A DNA stretch of 64,000 nt from the NCBI GenBank assembly GCA_025331565.1, contig JAFREQ010000042.1, positions 1,077,001 through 1,141,000 on the forward strand, read 5' to 3'. Origin of the DNA: Holacanthus passer. Taxonomy: Eukaryota; Chordata; Actinopteri; Pomacanthidae. The notes under the pieces were generated by a model. The model did no database searches and had not been told where the DNA came from. It was given only the letters and a program-made list of their open reading frames with translations. A program made the position numbers and the translations under genes. Below, one piece after another: positions 13,101 to 25,456 of this stretch (positions within the stretch are counted from its first letter, which is position 1; every line of letters begins with the position of its first letter).

Positions 13101-13831
13101 CCACATTTGGTCTCTAGTGAGTATTTGGGGCAGCAGGACGGTGTTTGGGTCCAGATACACACACAACACTTGTTAGGAGACGGTGAGGCTCAGCGATCTG
13201 TATTTTTAGCCAACAGTGGAGCTTTATGGCACAGAGGAAGAAGATAGATCAGGCTGATACTTGTTAGTAGATACAGTCAGTGTTGGTTTGGTCTTTTCAT
13301 GGGGTTTTGCTGACAAGAGGAAGAATATAGAAAATCACCAGGCTGATCCTTTAAGTCAGTCAGAGAGTGTTTGGGGAAGTTTTGTGTTAAAACTTTCAGC
13401 TGCTTCACAGTAAAGTCAGCATTATTTGTCAGGATCTCTTCATAGAGGCACTAGTAAAGTGCTTTTGTTTGATTAACAAACCCCTATCCATCAGTGAAGT
13501 CAGTTTAAAGCATGTTTTCATAATCTGTTCGAATTAATGTCAAATTCATGTGCACAAAATAATAACAACGAGGCCCAGAACAAACCAAAATGAGGTATAT
13601 CTTGTATGCGCACGGTACATCCTCAGATGGAGGACAGATAAATGTTAAAGTTGAGATTAATGTTTGGCTCCTGCAGCCACTGCCGGGCTTTGTACAGACG
13701 GGATGGCTCTGTAAAAACCAAACATACCACAGTGGCAGGCTGGGATACGTTCAGCGTCGTCTCCGGGTGATTTTTCCAGCTGTGGAGACAGAAACGCCTC
13801 CAGCCGCGCTCTCCTCGTCCTCAGACACACT
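10113..13831. other. 5' flank of the DUF4795 gene and 3'UTR side of mfsd11
   Basis: No supported coding region. The 10113-10440 end is the 5'UTR/promoter side of the DUF4795 gene, with several CpG dinucleotides. The minus-strand 3'UTR of mfsd11 probably runs from 13831 to near 11240, where a minus-strand AATAAA (TTTATT at 11244-11249) is found. The short frames in this stretch lack splice or family support. Confidence 0.5.
10674..10705 (-). promoter_or_regulatory. Pair of RFX X-box-like motifs
   Basis: GTTGGAAGCAAC at 10674-10685 and GTCACTAGGCAAC at 10693-10705 resemble the RFX X-box GTNRCC(N0-3)RGYAAC. The second has one mismatch and the first has two. They lie about 560-590 bp upstream of the DUF4795 gene start. 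RFX factors drive cilium and flagellum genes, which fits that gene's proposed role. The link is inference. Confidence 0.4.
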
Positions 13832-16800
13832 TCAGATGCTGGCGTAGTCCGATTCTCGCCTGCTGGACTCGGCCACCCCCTCCGCCATAAAGAAGGTCAT
13901 GGAGCCCAGAAAACCCATCACGACCAGGATGAGCAGCTGCCAGTGCAGCGGCAGGTAGTTACTGTAGAAGAAGGCCAGAGCGGCCATGATGGACTGGAGA
14001 GAAAATACAACAATATGTACATTTGTCAATCTGAATGAAGAAATTTAAAGTCAAACTCAGATAACATCCACGAGGAAGCTGGTCCTGTGTGGCTGCAGAA
14101 TAATGAATCTATACTCCAAATATCTTCTTCCACACTTTCTATTCCTAAACTTATTCTATGTTATGGTGAGCTGGGTCTGAAATTCACCTGTATGAATTTA
14201 AAGACAGCAAAGGCTGGAGCGCTGTTGTCACGGAACATGAAGCCGATGATGCTGAGGAGCTGAGTGTTGAAGCAGCTGTCGCCCAAACCGAGCAAGAAGC
14301 TGCAGAGCAACGCCACCCCGACACTAAGGACAACACACAAAGATTACAGTTAAAAAGACTCCTGTCAAGTCCTTTCAACTGAGTCCAGACACAGTCTGAA
14401 TAAAGAGATTCAGGTCATCAGAGGGGAGAAAAGCAAACTAACCCAGATTAAACAGTTTGATAAAATCAACTCAGAGATAATGAGACCAGTGTAAGTCAGC
14501 CTGGTTTAAGAACTGTTTGTTCCTGACTCACAGACACTGAAACTCACAGACCTGAGACATCAAGCAAAGACCGACTCAATTTACAAAAAACAAGAGACAG
14601 ACAGACGGCAGCACACATTAAACTTCTAATATGGACGGTAAAATATTACAGGAGAAACAAACGAAATCACTGCAATAAACCAAAAGAACTGTTGGCATCA
14701 CATTTCAAATCAGCTCAGACTTTGTTTCAAGTTCAGCTGAACTCAACACTTTGAACTCAGGTCCAGTGTGAATAATGTGAATTTTCTTTGTATGATAAGT
14801 GCTGAAAATGATTGTACAAGATGTATAAGAGGAAACACCAACTTTGGACATAATTTAGGACTATGGGTAAGTTATTCTCCAGCAAGAAAATATACTAATC
14901 AAAATACTCTTGAAAGTTCTGAATCTTTGCCCTCATCTCCAGTTTGTTCAGTGATTGAAATAAAAACTCAACTGGTGATCTCACTTTGGGAAATACCCCT
15001 CAGGGCTGAACAGAGCCTCTCTGGTTTTTCTAGTCTGTCTCTGAGAACCTCGCTGCCGTCTTTGTACCTGGGGGTGATGTAGGCCTCCAGATCTGTTCCT
15101 GCCTCCGGGGCTATCGGAGCGTCGCTGGCAATGTTGAGGAAAATCAGGTAAAAGGCAACGAAGTGAGTGATGAGCCCCAGCAGCACCACTGGGTTCCTCC
15201 CAAAGCGGCTGCACTTGTTCAGCATCCCAAACACGCCCCCTCCTGACCAGACAGAGCAGAGAGAGGGAGGGCCAAAATAAGTCGCTGCCTCCTGACATTC
15301 CTCAGCTTGTTTCCTCGTCACCTCTGCGGTGTTGTCATGTGACAACCTGCATCATAAATAAGGTGAAGAAGGGACACAGCACAGACGACTCACCTAAGAT
15401 CTCGCCCACGCCGATGCAGATGCCAGAGATGCCGATCAAACTCTTTGCATCTTGGCCAAACCGCGTCATGGCTCCGATGCACGTCCCATACACCCCGCTG
15501 TAAAAAGTGAGCTCCAAGCCTGACAGAGCAGACAGAGGAGATGCATGAATTCAGACTCATTACCGACAGTCTCCACATCCAGTACAGACTCCCACCTGAC
15601 ATGTCTGTTCTCACCCACCTGTGTATCCTATGGAGATGCTCAGCAGCAGCATCTCTTTGGTGACAAACATTTTACAAGCTTTGACTGCAAAAAACAAAAG
15701 GAGGACGTTAACACGTAAGACAGTTTGGTTACACCAAGAGTAAAAGCTCAGGAAGTGGAGTTTATTCTAGGAAACATACCAAAAGCATCCAGAGCCTGTG
15801 AGCAGAGACCCGAGCGAGGAGAGCTGCGAAGAGGACGAAAACGGATAAGGACGTCATGATACGGACAGTTGATGCATCTTTTTGTCTTAATGCACTCTGT
15901 CCCTCGACCTTTGACAGACGCATATTTTTTCTTGGACATTTTCACCTTCCAACTCGTGCCTAAACTGGACTTGGTTGCCATGGTGGTATCACAGCAGTTT
16001 CAAAGAGAAATGTAGAAAAGACAACAAAGGGTAGCATTTACAGCTAAAGGTCACCTGTCTCGTCCTGCACTGCTCCTCGGAAAAAATATCACTCCTGCTC
16101 CGGGTGGCATGACCGCGGCCACCATCTGTCTTTTAAAAAAGTATATTCCAGGTTGTTTGCTGGTTACTTTCCAGACTAATCTATGGAGTTTTTTGTGGAA
16201 GTCTGATATCTAAATAATGTTGGGTTACTCAACGCTGGCAAGAGACGGATGGACTGTACCAGAAAAGAGGCTCAAGCAGGGGCAGTGCTAGACATCAAGG
16301 GCCCCTTAACAACGGCTCAGAAGCAATTACACAATAAATATTTCTAATCTATGGCAAGTTCCAGGGTCCCTGTGCAGTGAATTATTAGGGAATCACCCCT
16401 GAGAGCTTGCTAGGCTCAATATATTCTTGCACTTAACGTCTGACTTGAATTAGCCAGATGTGGCAAATCTGGTCTTTGTGGGTTTTATTTCATTCCAGAA
16501 TTTTAGTCTTTGATCTTTGGTCGGTTGAGTCTGATTTGCATATGTTTTCACTCACCCATAAAGGTCATTATCAGCTCACATTAAAACTTTTCAAGGACAA
16601 CTTATTGTTTTCTCAAGGACATTTTGATGAATTTTATTCTCAAGGACTTTTTCATGACTCTTGAGCGACACACAGTAACAGAATTCCAGGTTTACCAGGA
16701 CTCGTAGGAATCCTGATAACACTCACCCAGCTGTCGAGGAACTTTCTGTGGATTCGGCCTGCAGCAGCGACTCTGTCGCCTCAGAGGGAGAGGGTTCAGG

Positions 16801-18295
16801 GTCAGGCTTTCGGATCAGGAAGAAGAGGAAGCTACCGACCAGACTGATCACCGTGAGAGAGATGAACACTGTCTGACGGTCCTTGTCTGAGACACACAAC
16901 ATGAGTCACACGCTTAAAATGAAACTTCATATGAGAAGTCGGCATGGGAACTGGACTCTATGAATAGCAATAAATACATGCATGAGGCACAGATTTTATC
17001 CAATGCAGCTTCCAGCCTACCTGTTATGTGAACGTGTCCATGCCAGGCACAGTATATGTATAGGTTTCCAAAGAATAAGCTGCAGAGAGATGAGGGATGT
17101 TGAAAAGCTTTGACATTCAAAACTGAAGACGTACACAGAACAACACATTTCTCCATAAAACCAATGGCAAAAAGGTTCACCTGAACTGCAGCAGCGCCCA
17201 AAATATACCACTATTTCTTCCAATGGTCTTATCAGTGGAGTTGATGGCCAGCACATTTCCCTGAGCCGTCCACAAGACTAAAAACAAAAAGGAAATATAA
17301 ATATGGAGAAGACATATTCCCCAGGTAGAAATGGTGATAAAATAATGTCCGTTTACCTGCTGCTCCTATTCCAACAAGCACAGATGCTGTATAGAAGCTC
17401 CAAGTGTACGGGTAAATGAACATAGCAATGTAGCCGCTGTAGAAAACAACATTCGGAGACATTAGGAGTCTGAGTTTGCATGAAAAGAAGAGTGCAGGCG
17501 TTGTGTTAGTCAGTGCTGGTTTACCTGTACAAAAGCCCACTAAAAAACATTGACAGCTGCGGCCCAATGACGGTCACCACCGAAGGGGCGATCAGGTTGG
17601 ATGCAGAGAAAACTCCATAGATGATGGCCATGCTACAGGTGAGGGGAGCAGAAGAGTTCGAGTAGACAGTAATGGACAATGCGTACACTATCCGGCCCAC
17701 TATGCATTTATGGAGGGGCTTCTTCCTCCTGCTTCCAAACATTTCCCTTCCTTAAGTGGCAATGGATGGTCATGGAGGACGTTTCCTGAAACCCTGACTG
17801 ACTGGTGCAAGCTGAGCTCAGAGCAAACTCTGTTCTCTGAAATGGTTTACCAAAGATTGAATTATCCTTCAATGACTTCTGAGTGTGACAGATTGGAATC
17901 TAGAAGATGCCACCAGGTCTGTATCAACAGCTCTACTCGATCTAACATCTGCACAGACATCGTTTACTGGTGGGTCCAATGAAAACCAAAATGTAAAACT
18001 AAATAAACCATGTGTTTGTGTGATAGCAGGTGGTTACCTTGTGTATCCGCTCCCATGGAACTCAGTGCTATTGAAGCTCTTGATGACTGTTTGCTGTAAA
18101 GATGAAGGAAGAAGCCTGTTCAGGACTGAAGACACATTTATGCATCTTATCTGAAGCTATGTGATCAATCTGAAATGTGCATCAGTAAATCCAACCTACC
18201 TCTATATTGCCACATGTTTGAAAAGCAGTGAACATGAACATGAAGCCGAAGCCAAGAATGATGATGTTTAACAGCCTCTTCCCCTCTGGACTCAT
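13832..18295 (-). CDS. mfsd11: UNC93-like protein MFSD11
   Basis: Thirteen exons join in frame: 18295-18200, 18093-18038, 17632-17525, 17436-17357, 17277-17181, 17079-17021, 16886-16727, 15823-15780, 15684-15619, 15519-15394, 15242-15068, 14323-14188 and 13993-13832. They encode 454 residues; human MFSD11 has 449. The start MSPEGKRLLNIIILGFGFMF and the end SDYASI match the family. Other clear matches are SMAIIYGVFSASNLIAPSVV, LELTFYSGVYGTCIGAM and GRNPVVLLGLITHFVAFYLI. The protein is a multi-pass membrane protein of the UNC93/major-facilitator type; its substrate is not established. The hydrophilic loop after the sixth segment (exon at 16886-16727) is the most divergent part. The exon at 15823-15780 was chosen over a closer AG because only this acceptor keeps the frame. 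The gene is divergent from srsf2, as in human. Confidence 0.95.
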
Positions 18296-19919
18296 CTTGA
18301 AGGATATCTACAAATTCCTTGAGGATGTGATTACAAAAAAACTCTGGAGTAGAGATCAGCACATCTGAAAAGAAGAAGAAGAAGAGAAATCAGAAGAGTG
18401 TTTGAGATTCAAGCAACATTAAAGCACTCACTGCCACACGTTCTCTCTTCATGCCAAACTTCATTCAAAAATCTGTTGTTTCATCACAGACGCACTTAAA
18501 AGACTGACAAATCCCAAATGCTTCCTGGTATCTATGATTGGATGGAGCACATTGATGAGTTCGGCATAAACAGATCGACAGAACAACTTCACTTGGACAA
18601 AATCAGAACTTTTATAATAGTTTCCCAAAGCCTGCTGCCACTGATCTCCATGTGTTTAGGTGGATAAAAGTAATAAAATAAGTGTTGTTTGGTTCATGAA
18701 TTGTCAGCCGAATTATAAAGTGGCTCGCTTGGATTATCATTAGATCCTAATGTGTTTTCTATCAGATGTCGTTGTCCGACTACAAGCAAAGAATGTTTAA
18801 TTGACGGGTTTTTAAATGGAGGTTAGTGTTCATTTCTGAAACCAAAGACAGAGGAAAGGTTCAAAGCAAAGACTGATCCCGACAGACAGGTTTGTCTTTT
18901 CCTACAAGAAAACGACTGAAGGTTTGACACAGCAGAAAAACTCACCAACACTGAAGCTCAGACCTTTGCTGCTCCTCTTTCTCTGGACTCTCTGTTATCA
19001 GTCACATTAACATAGTTTGGTCTTTGTCATCTTCTCCCTGAGGCTCCTGAACTAACTCAACACGGTGGATCTCGTCGCGTTTAACAGATTCTCCCGAACA
19101 GTTTCGGTGAAAAAGACTCGGCCGACAGAGACCGAGTTGTCATGTGAGTCCGTCAGCTGACTTCAGAGCTAGCTGCTAACTGTCAGCACGACATCGCCGA
19201 TCTACATACCATTAGTGCAGAGAAATTCACCAACAGCCAACCTGCTTAAACCCATCCAGACTTGTTTGGTTTGTTTATGAAAAATTGATTCTACTTCCGG
19301 GTCTTTGTTTGGTAATTTTACTTCTTATAAAGGCGTAATCTTAACCAGATTTGTTGATAATCTTCTATGAATATTAAAGTGCTCCTTTTTTTAAAATCAC
19401 ACGGAAGATTTTCATCTTTTGAGGTACAGTTAGCAAGCAAGCTAGCGCAAGTAAAACTACTTCCGGTCAAAAACAAAACAACGCAATAATAGAACATTTT
19501 GCCGTTGCCATGTAATAAAGCAAAGATGCCACCTAGAAAGATAAATAGTTGTTTTATTTCGTGTGTTTGTTCGATAGCGTTTCCGCGATTTTGTTTTTAA
19601 AATAACATTATGTTGGTTCCACCAGGGGGCGCTCATGTCGTAAACAACACACCGAGGAGGCTCTAATTTCCACAGTAGAAGAAGTGGCTCCTGTTTGTCG
19701 GGTTGAAGACGGCGTGGCTCCGCTGGAAGAAGTCGCTTGTTTTTTTATCGTACCGCCAGAAAAAAACTCCACAGAAAAGTGATTCTGTTTAAATTACACG
19801 CCCGTGCTGGTGTGTGTGTGCGTGTGTGTGTGTGTGGACTCCTGCAGACCAGCAGGTTTGACCGAAGCCAGATTTGAGTGTTAGCAGGAGGCTCCAGGCC
19901 TCAGCGGCTCCTCAGCATC
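18296..19919. promoter_or_regulatory. Divergent promoter region between mfsd11 and srsf2
   Basis: The two start codons are 1.6 kb apart and face away from each other. On the minus strand a TTTTCAG acceptor near 18366 precedes the mfsd11 start exon, and GTTGGTGAG near 18942 is a possible donor of an upstream untranslated exon. The srsf2 side at about 19620-19860 has a short (GT)n tract at 19811-19834. No TATA box was found. Exact start sites cannot be read from sequence. Confidence 0.5.
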
Positions 19920-21166
19920 ATGAGTTCCGGTCGAGCTCCTCCGGACGTCGACGGCATGACTTCCCTCAAAGTGGACAACTTAACGTACCGAACCTCCCCG
20001 GAGACCCTCAGACGAGTGTTTGAGAAGTACGGCCGGGTCGGGGACGTCTACATCCCCCGAGACCGATACACCAAGGAGAGCCGCGGCTTCGCCTTCGTCC
20101 GTTTCCACGACAAGCGGGACGCCGAGGACGCGATGGACGCGATGGACGGAGCTCTGCTGGACGGCCGGGAGCTCCGGGTCCAGATGGCCCGGTACGGCAG
20201 ACCTCCAGACTCCCACTACGGCGGAGGGCGGAGAGGAGGTCCTCCCAGGAGGCACAGCGGCCACAGCCGCCGGAGCAGAAGGTCAGAAAACTCAGTATTC
20301 TTTATAACCCGTTATAACTGTGGACGAGGTCTGATGCCAGACTCCATTGAAGAATCTGCCTATTCTGCGTGGAGCTGGTCACTGATCAACACTCACTCCC
20401 CAAACCACAAACACCAAGTATATTGCTGAACCAGCCAGATTCACCCAACGGTTCGGGTCAGATCAGATACAGAAAACACAACATATTTTATAAGAGTGAA
20501 CAGATTAAGACACAACTGAAACACATAATGTGAATCTTGCTGGATGATGGACTTTACCAGAAGAACCTGCTGAACTGTCCATCAGATCTATATTAATGTT
20601 CTTGTTCTTCCTGTTAGAGACAAGTCGCTGCAGCCCAAGACTGAGTCATATCGGCTTCTCACTTGTGTTTATCAGGATTAAATATCTGCTGAATCTGTTA
20701 ATGAGAATGTCAGCGAGCTCTCGTCACATCTGACTGTTTGTAACATCGCTTGTGTATCAGTGTAGCCCCCCTCAGGGTTGCCACTGCAGATCATGTGTTC
20801 CTCAGTTCAGTGCCAGCTGTTGTCATATTGTAGATGATAACCATCCCACTGAATGTATTCAGCTATTCCCCCAGCCCGAGACACAGAAGACGCAGCAGAT
20901 CCCGCAGCAGGAGCCGCTCTCGTTCCCGAAGCCGATCCCGCTACAGCAAGTCCAGGTCCCGGTCCTACTCCCGATCCAGGTCCCACTCTCCCCGGAGCAA
21001 GAAGACCAAGGCCAAGTCTCAGTCTCGTTCCAGGTCTAGATCCAGATCAAGGTCCCGGTCCAAGTCAAGGTCCAGAAGCCGCACCCCTTCTTCCAAAAGA
21101 GGGTCCAGGTCGAGATCTAAAAGCCAGCCCAAGTCAGCAGCAGAAAATGGAGGCGGGTCCCCGTAG
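19920..21166 (+). CDS. srsf2: Serine/arginine-rich splicing factor 2
   Basis: Two coding exons, 19920-20281 and 20875-21166, join in frame with an AG|C split serine and encode 217 residues (human 221). Exon 1 carries one RRM. RNP2-like LKVDNLTYRT is at about residues 16-25, and RNP1-like RGFAFVRFHD at about 56-65, with YGRVGDVYIPRDRYTKESRG between them. Residues 94-121 are a Gly/Arg hinge, shorter than in human. Exon 2 encodes the RS domain with long RS dipeptide runs that are targets of SRPK/CLK kinases. The protein binds exonic enhancers, recruits U1/U2 components and acts in nuclear speckles. The start was chosen because it matches the family N-terminus; an in-frame upstream ATG at 19878 is taken as 5'UTR. 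A donor 21 nt past the stop suggests autoregulated 3'UTR splicing. Confidence 0.97.
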
Positions 21167-22149
21167 AGCTCAGCGCATCAGCAACAGGTGAGTCATGACA
21201 AGACGACGCTGTTGAACAGGCAGCGAGAGCTTCTTTTGTTAAAGATTGGTTTCCAGTGTCTTTGTTAGCGTTGTCAGTACCAGGGTGGGAGACAGTCCAC
21301 CTTATTCAATTCAGCACGTCCTCTTACATCATTTTGAAGACCATTTTAGATCAAGGCCATTTAGTTCATAAGCAAAAAAACAAATGTCCTGGTAAAACGT
21401 GCAACTGCAAACTTGATCTTCAACATAAGTTCTTGAACTCATACTCACATGTTCTCTCAGTGTACAAGCTCATAATTTTCACTGAATACTAAGCGATGTG
21501 TGTGTGTGAGTTCTGACGGTAAACCAAATCTGGAATTCTCTCCTTCCCAAGCTGCGGCATCCTGTTTGCTAAAGTGGAGTTTGAGCTGAGCTGAGCAGTA
21601 TGAGCAGTTAAAGGGTGTGTGGTGAGCTGCCACCAGGCCGCCTGCTGCTGGTGAGGGTTTCTGAGCAGCGGGGTGGAGCAGTCAGTGTTGGGGTTTGGTG
21701 TTGAGGTACGTCTGTCTGTCCGCCACTGGACATAAAATTGTCCTCCAGGTCGCGTCCCCGTCCAGGTGCTGCTCTTTGAGGGGCACTGAGGTTTGTCCGA
21801 CTCTCCTCCCATGTCAGTCCCACTTTGTTTGTTCAGTTCCATTTTCCCGATAACATCTGTTCTTTGTTTAAATATGACAGATTTGCAATTTAAACATTTA
21901 TTACAATTTTCTGACTGTAGTGGGATAAGAAGGTCGTCATGTTCAGCCCATTCAGAAACTAAACTAATGCTGTTACTTAATGTCTAACATGTCAAAAGGT
22001 GTTCCCTAAAAACAGCAGCCTCACAAAGCTTTGGTCTACAAAGCTCAATTACTCTCCAGTGCCCAGTATTCATCTTAATCATCTAAATTGATTATTGGAG
22101 ACCAATGATAATGATCCATCAGTGAAGAAATAGTTGACAGGTTTAGTGT

Positions 22150-22330
22150 GAGGTTAAAAACTGCAGAGAGGTTTAAGGTGCTGACCATGAACTGCAGTAT
22201 CACTGGTTCAAATCAGACTGAAGACTTTTGTTGCATGTCATTCCCAGCATCTCTCTCCCACCTCATTTTCTGCCATCTCTCTCTCTGTTGATTGTCTAAT
22301 AAAGGCCTTAAATGAACAAATAATATCTGA
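22150..22330 (+). repeat. tRNA-derived SINE
   Basis: Contains a B-box-like GGTTCAAATC, then TTGCATGTCATTCCC, a CTCTCTCCC tract and TAATAAAGGCCTTAAATG near the end. This order is typical of a common fish SINE (recognised from memory). It lies within the srsf2 3'UTR. Confidence 0.75.
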
Positions 22331-24053
22331 AAAAAGGAATGCATGCCTGGAAAATAACTGCAGAAAAATTGTCAGTGTGTGTGTAGAATAATCTTATGTG
22401 ATTACAGCCAAAGAATGACACTGCTTATGTGTTGATAGACGATATAAATGTATATGTGTGTTTGAGGCTTTGTATTAAAAGTCAAGATGATGTAGAAAGT
22501 TATAATAATCACTTTCTATGGGCCTAAATGACACAGTAAAATCAATTTGCAAAGCACATTGGCCCAGCAAAAATGTTCCTAACTGTTCCTGTTTTGATGG
22601 CTTTCAGGTGACTTCAGAACATCAAGTCTGAGACTGGATCCCACGCGAGCAACAGTGTCCTGCTGTAAAAGGTTATTAGTGTGTCTTCCATGCTTTGATT
22701 TCTTTTATTCATTTGGCCACAAAGGGCTTTTTCATTTCATAGATGTGCTGTGGTTTTATTTCTTCTTCATAATGTTTGTGATTTTAATAGTCGTCAATGT
22801 GGAGAGGGATTTCTGTTCTGACGTGCTTTTGTAACGACAACACAGGATAATATACAAGTATGTCCATGTTTAATTTTGTACTGGTGGTTTAAGTTGCCCC
22901 CTTCCTTTAATGGCCTGTATTAAGAAGTAAGAACATAGTTTAGCTTTTCCTTGGCGTTGCTGGCTCTGCTAAGCCTCACACTGATCCTTTATTAGTGGTC
23001 TCAGAAACATGGCCACCAACTGACTCAATCCAGCGATGAGTGCGTTTACATGAAAGAGGCCAACGTGCAACATCAACAGATCTTTTATCTTCATAATTAT
23101 CACGGAAAGCAAAGAGATTATTTTAATGAGTAAACATTTCTAGGGCTTCAACATTTCTCTCCGTCTCTATTTTCATTAGAGATGGAGAAAGATGAATTCA
23201 TAAACATTTCACTGAGATCTCACTTTATGTTAAATTTAGTACTTTTGTCTGTGTCGAGATCCTGTTATATTAGATATTTTTTCCTGTGTTAGCCATGATG
23301 AACCAGCTTTGTGATACTGAGAAGTCAGAGTTGGCTGGCTAACAATTTCATTCAGCTTTGTTATACAGACCTGTGGTGTCACAGTCGAGTTGGACGCATT
23401 AGGGCTTGTTTTTCACATCCGAAGAAGCCGTTTACGACTGTTCATCGTGAGAAAAAAACCATCCCACGCCAATATTTAAAATTTCTTTTCTTATTGTTTT
23501 CATATCAGTGCAACTACTTCACTTCTCAAGAACTTAATGTTACCTGCCTCCTTGCTGTCTTTACTTTGCATAGCTCAGGGTGTTTTTTGTTAGATGGGAC
23601 AGCAGATCATTTTAACTCCTGTGATTACATGTGTTCAGTGTAATTGCATATGGCATATATGGTACACAACGACTGTGGTGATGAAGTCTAGACGACATCA
23701 GATTGAATGTTTCAGATCAGGGAAAGGTCATTGCAGATTTTAAGGTATTAGCTCATCTCCTTAAATCATTTACATTTACAGGACATCATCTACTGGACTC
23801 CAGACACACTCTTGTTTTTTCTTTTGAATTTTTGATTCTAATCCTGCTTGTATGTTGTTTTTTTGTGCACTAGGCGCAGTTGTGTAGCAGTTGAGTTTTG
23901 CTGGTTAGCTGTTAAGGTGGCGTGTTGCTCTGCTGAGTGCTTGGATGTACCCAGAATGCTCCTGTGACTACCAGTGCTGCGGTTCCTACAGTCTCACTCT
24001 TTGTACGATGAAATGTTTTTCCCACATGGTCATGGATGACATGAGTGACTTTC

Positions 24054-24059
24054 ATTAAA
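24054..24059 (+). terminator. srsf2: Candidate srsf2 polyadenylation signal
   Basis: ATTAAA, the commonest variant of AATAAA, followed by a T/G-rich stretch (TTTTGGTGTTTTGTC). It is the first good signal set downstream of the srsf2 stop in this reading, about 2.9 kb away. Confidence 0.5.
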
Positions 24060-24080
24060 GATTTTGGTGTTTTGTCTATT

Positions 24081-25250
24081 TGGGCCTCTTCTTTTATTCC
24101 ACAGTTTCAGTTTTATTTTTGGTGTGTACATTTACAAACATGCAGTTGACAATATGAGACTTTTTTTACTCTTATTCCCCACAATTACTAACACTGCACT
24201 TCTACACTCATGAAAGTCCACAGAGCATCCAATAAAGAGTAACAGCTATTAATTGAGATATATTTCCGAACAGACCAGCAGTATCATCAACAGCCAGACT
24301 CCTGCATCACTGAGGAAGAAAACATCTGAGACTGAAAGCCTTTTTCCTCAGGATGGTGTTTCCTGTGGCACTCTTACCAACTCCAGTCTCCACAACAACC
24401 ACAGTGTGAAGCTCTGGGTCTTTGGACTGCAGATGTTCTGTTGACAAATTGTAACAAGGCCATCATTGATGTCTCAGACTGAAACATGTATCACAAGTTC
24501 GACACTATTCTGCATGAAATCATGTTTTAGCCGTGGCTACAGAGGGACGGTCATTTGGTGGCTTGAGCAGCATGTGAGTTCACTTCACGTGTTCTTAGCT
24601 GCTTGTGAATCTTTCACACTGTCCACAACAGGAAACGTAATATTAAGCCCAACATTTGACGACATTTTAACAGCTGAGTGTAACAAGTTAACAAGTTTCT
24701 GAATGCTCACCTTTATGATAATGAAGGCACCTTACTTGAAAATGTTGATTAAGTTTTGAACATATTTAGAGAAATAAAGACAAAAAACACCAGAAAACAC
24801 AATTAAAAGCTGTACAATAAATACAATTATTACTAATAAACATTCAACATTACAGAGCTCAGTGACTCTCCTCATTCACAGCAGCCAGTTTGATTATATG
24901 TCCATATTACATCTATTCTGTAGAAATACAGAATCAACAAACATTAAACAGAACCAAGACTGAGTCATTCAAAGACATGTTTACTGCTTGAATAAATGTA
25001 CTTAGTTACTTTCCACCCTGGTATCAACATTTTGTTAAAATTAACAAATCCTCTTGAGTTTCAGACAGAATCTTTGCTCTAAAACCATAAAACAGTCAAA
25101 GAATGACTGTTACAAAAACTTCATTAATATGTGTTGGTAATTTTCCTCTGCAATAATTTCTACGTTATGACGTGATGACGTCACATTTCCAGTAAAGTTG
25201 AGAAACAATGGGGCGTGGATGCTGACGACATTCCACCCGTACGTCGTTGG
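24081..25250. other. Intergenic, srsf2 to eif1
   Basis: No supported gene. A short tail of dispersed repeat family A lies at 24983-25023 (aataaatgtacttagttac then tttccaccctg). The right end merges into the eif1 promoter. Confidence 0.6.
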
Positions 25251-25268
25251 CGTGCTGACGTAGACTTC

Positions 25269-25284
25269 GGGGCGGGGCTATAAA
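25269..25284 (+). promoter_or_regulatory. eif1: eif1 GC box and TATA box
   Basis: GGGGCGGGGC at 25269-25278 is directly followed by TATAAA at 25279-25284. A start site about 25-35 bp downstream, near 25305-25315, would give a 5'UTR of about 145 nt. ACGTCA/TGACG-like motifs occur upstream near 25160-25260. Confidence 0.75.
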
Positions 25285-25456
25285 GGCTTGTTTTTCAGCC
25301 TTCGAGCTCGACGAACTCCATTTTGTGAGAAGCTGCCGAAGCAGAGCCGAGCGACGTCCCCGCGAACAGGCCGAAGCCAGACACTCAGAGTCAAAGCCAG
25401 CCGACGAACCGCTCGCTAACCAAGTTATCATACGAAAGGAAAGCAAATCTTATCGT

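Larger units (their letters stand above)
21167..24080 (+). other. srsf2: srsf2 3'UTR with alternative splice sites
   Basis: The stretch has no further gene. A consensus donor (AACAG|GTGAGT) lies at 21187/21188, and a plausible acceptor (GGCTTTCAG) ends at 22607. ATTAAA occurs at 24054-24059. Human SRSF2 splices its 3'UTR and uses nonsense-mediated decay to limit its own level (established); the same layout here is inferred. A SINE copy sits at 22150-22330. Confidence 0.65.

Noticed and set aside
20752..21039. Gln/Pro-rich frame over srsf2 exon 2
   Set aside because: It is an out-of-frame shadow of the RS repeat codons; the RS frame joins correctly to exon 1.
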